Of a DNA stretch of 64,000 nt, positions 61,814 through 64,000 are shown piece after piece (position 1 is the stretch's first letter; the number at the start of each line of letters is the position of its first letter). The notes under the pieces were generated by a model that had not been told where the DNA came from, did no database searches, and saw only the letters and a program-made list of their open reading frames with translations. Position numbers and translations under genes: made by a program. This DNA is from Arthrobacter sp. NEB 688 (GTDB lineage Bacteria; Actinomycetota; Actinomycetes; Actinomycetales; Dermatophilaceae): contig NZ_CP053707.1 in the NCBI RefSeq assembly GCF_013201035.1, forward strand, positions 3,844,001-3,908,000. The letters are read 5' to 3'.

Positions 61814-62256
61814 TGGACCTCGTCGTGCCGCCGGGACCCGGTGTGCCGCAGGGCCTCACGGTGCCCGGCGCCGACCTCGTCGAGCGCTTCTCCCGCGCCT
61901 CCGGCCCCGGCGGCCAGGGCGTCAACACCACCGACAGCCGGGTGGAGCTCGAGCTCGACCTCGCGGTGCTCACCGGCCTCTCGGACGCCCAGCGCCGCCG
62001 GCTCGCGCGCGCTCTGGTGGCCCGGCTCGTCGAGGGGCGGCTCGTCGTCACCGCCTCCGAGCACCGCCAGCAGCGGCGCAACCGGGCCGCCGCGCGGGAG
62101 CGGATGGCGGCCCTGCTGCGCGAGGCGCTCGCCCCGCCACCCCCGGCCCGACGGGCGACCCGGCCGACCCGCGGCTCGGTCGAGCGCCGGCTCGACGCCA
62201 AGCGCCGGCGGGCCCTGACAAAGGCCGCGCGGGGGCGGCAGCGACCCGAGGGCTGA
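61813..62256 (+). CDS. arfB: Alternative ribosome-rescue factor (peptidyl-tRNA hydrolase)
   Basis: 147 residues. RASGPGGQGVNTTDSRVEL holds the GGQ catalytic motif, and a long basic C-terminal tail (RRRALTKAARGRQRPEG) is the part that enters the empty mRNA channel. It releases peptides from stalled ribosomes without a stop codon. It overlaps the preceding polymerase gene by one base (TGATG). Confidence 0.92.
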   Translation: MDLVVPPGPGVPQGLTVPGADLVERFSRASGPGGQGVNTTDSRVELELDLAVLTGLSDAQRRRLARALVARLVEGRLVVTASEHRQQRRNRAAARERMAALLREALAPPPPARRATRPTRGSVERRLDAKRRRALTKAARGRQRPEG

Positions 62257-62325
62257 CCTGCGCGATTCGGCCATCCGGCGGGGCCGGGGTTACGGTCGAC
62301 GGGTTTGTCCAGAGGAAGGCACCCG

Positions 62326-63822
<1,497 letters not shown>

Positions 63823-63850
63823 GGCACCGTCGTCGGGCGCGTCCGGCCGC

Positions 63851-64000
63851 TCAGCCGAGCGTGCCGACGAGCCCGACGACCTCCTCCGCGCAGCCCCACG
63901 ACAGCGTGACGCCGGCGCCCCCGTGCCCGACGTTGGTCACGACCGGGCGGCCGCCGACGACGTGGACGCGCAGGTCGACGGCCGGCGCGACCGGCCGCAG
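63851..64000 (-). CDS. D-amino-acid-oxidase-like FAD protein, C-terminal end (partial)
   Basis: Only the last 49 residues are in the window; the frame is open to base 64000. VVTNVGHGGAGVTLSWGCAEEVVGL matches the conserved C-terminal FAD motif of D-amino acid oxidase/DAO-family enzymes (GHGGAG and the following WGCA). It would oxidise a D-amino acid or glycine to the imino acid. The N-terminal FAD loop lies outside, so identity is not certain. Confidence 0.75.
   Translation of the reverse strand: MRPVAPAVDLRVHVVGGRPVVTNVGHGGAGVTLSWGCAEEVVGLVGTLG

Overview
The window is about 73% GC and tightly packed, with many ATGA/GTGA/TGATG gene overlaps, many GTG starts, and -10-like hexamers 6-7 bases before start codons (leaderless starts). 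Together with a monomeric NADP isocitrate dehydrogenase, the DUF6350-purN-purH set, a mycobacterial-style MtrA-like box and a stand-alone LigD-type polymerase, this points to a chromosomal segment of a high-GC actinobacterium, probably Micrococcales (Intrasporangiaceae-like; inference). I see no rRNA, tRNA, phage, insertion sequence or CRISPR.

Layout. 0-3 kb: end of a surface-glycan locus (DegT-type aminotransferase, GT4 glycosyltransferase, sulfotransferase, priming sugar transferase). 3.2-9.6 kb: housekeeping (icd, aqpZ, mdh, a Ca2+/H+ antiporter, folD). 9.8-23.1 kb and 26.8-42.9 kb: a nitrogen-heterocycle catabolism region, described below. 23.2-26.8 kb: a small PcrA-tail-like protein, an NfeD/flotillin pair and a GH25 lysozyme. 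31.9-34.8 kb: a secreted M36 metalloprotease. 43-50 kb: an FNT channel, the purine genes purH (behind a ZTP riboswitch) and purN, an F420/FMN oxidoreductase, and an ECF sigma factor with a membrane partner. 50-64 kb: sucCD, a secreted M4 protease, a lipase-like hydrolase, an M23 peptidase behind an MtrA-like box, pcrA, a PadR/HAAS pair, a LigD-like polymerase, arfB, a POT peptide transporter and the end of a D-amino-acid-oxidase-like gene.

The main point of interest is the catabolic region. Its parts are a UraA-type permease; a three-subunit molybdenum hydroxylase with a CoxG-like protein and a nitrilase-fold amidase; FdrA/DUF1116/DUF2877 (the AllF/AllG/AllH set known in E. coli as oxamate carbamoyltransferase) divergent from a PucR regulator; HyuA/HyuB; a class III CoA transferase with a fused carboxyltransferase; and carbamate kinase with a barbiturase/cyanuric-acid-hydrolase-family enzyme. 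They fit an oxidative uracil route in which ureidomalonate, the one-carbon homologue of oxalurate, would be split phosphorolytically to carbamoyl phosphate and give ATP. This is inference; no intermediate or activity can be read from sequence.

Support for a shared circuit comes from a recurring operator (half-site CTGCCAACG, often as an inverted repeat with a 3-base centre) that I find upstream of five separate operons of this region. It often occurs as a pair 32-33 bp apart, and its centre lies 31-32 or 64-65 bp before a -10-like hexamer. PucR, encoded beside one of these sites, is the natural candidate regulator.

Intergenic regions are rich in strong hairpins. Three families recur at two places each, and a 51-bp tandem repeat lies at 55.8 kb.
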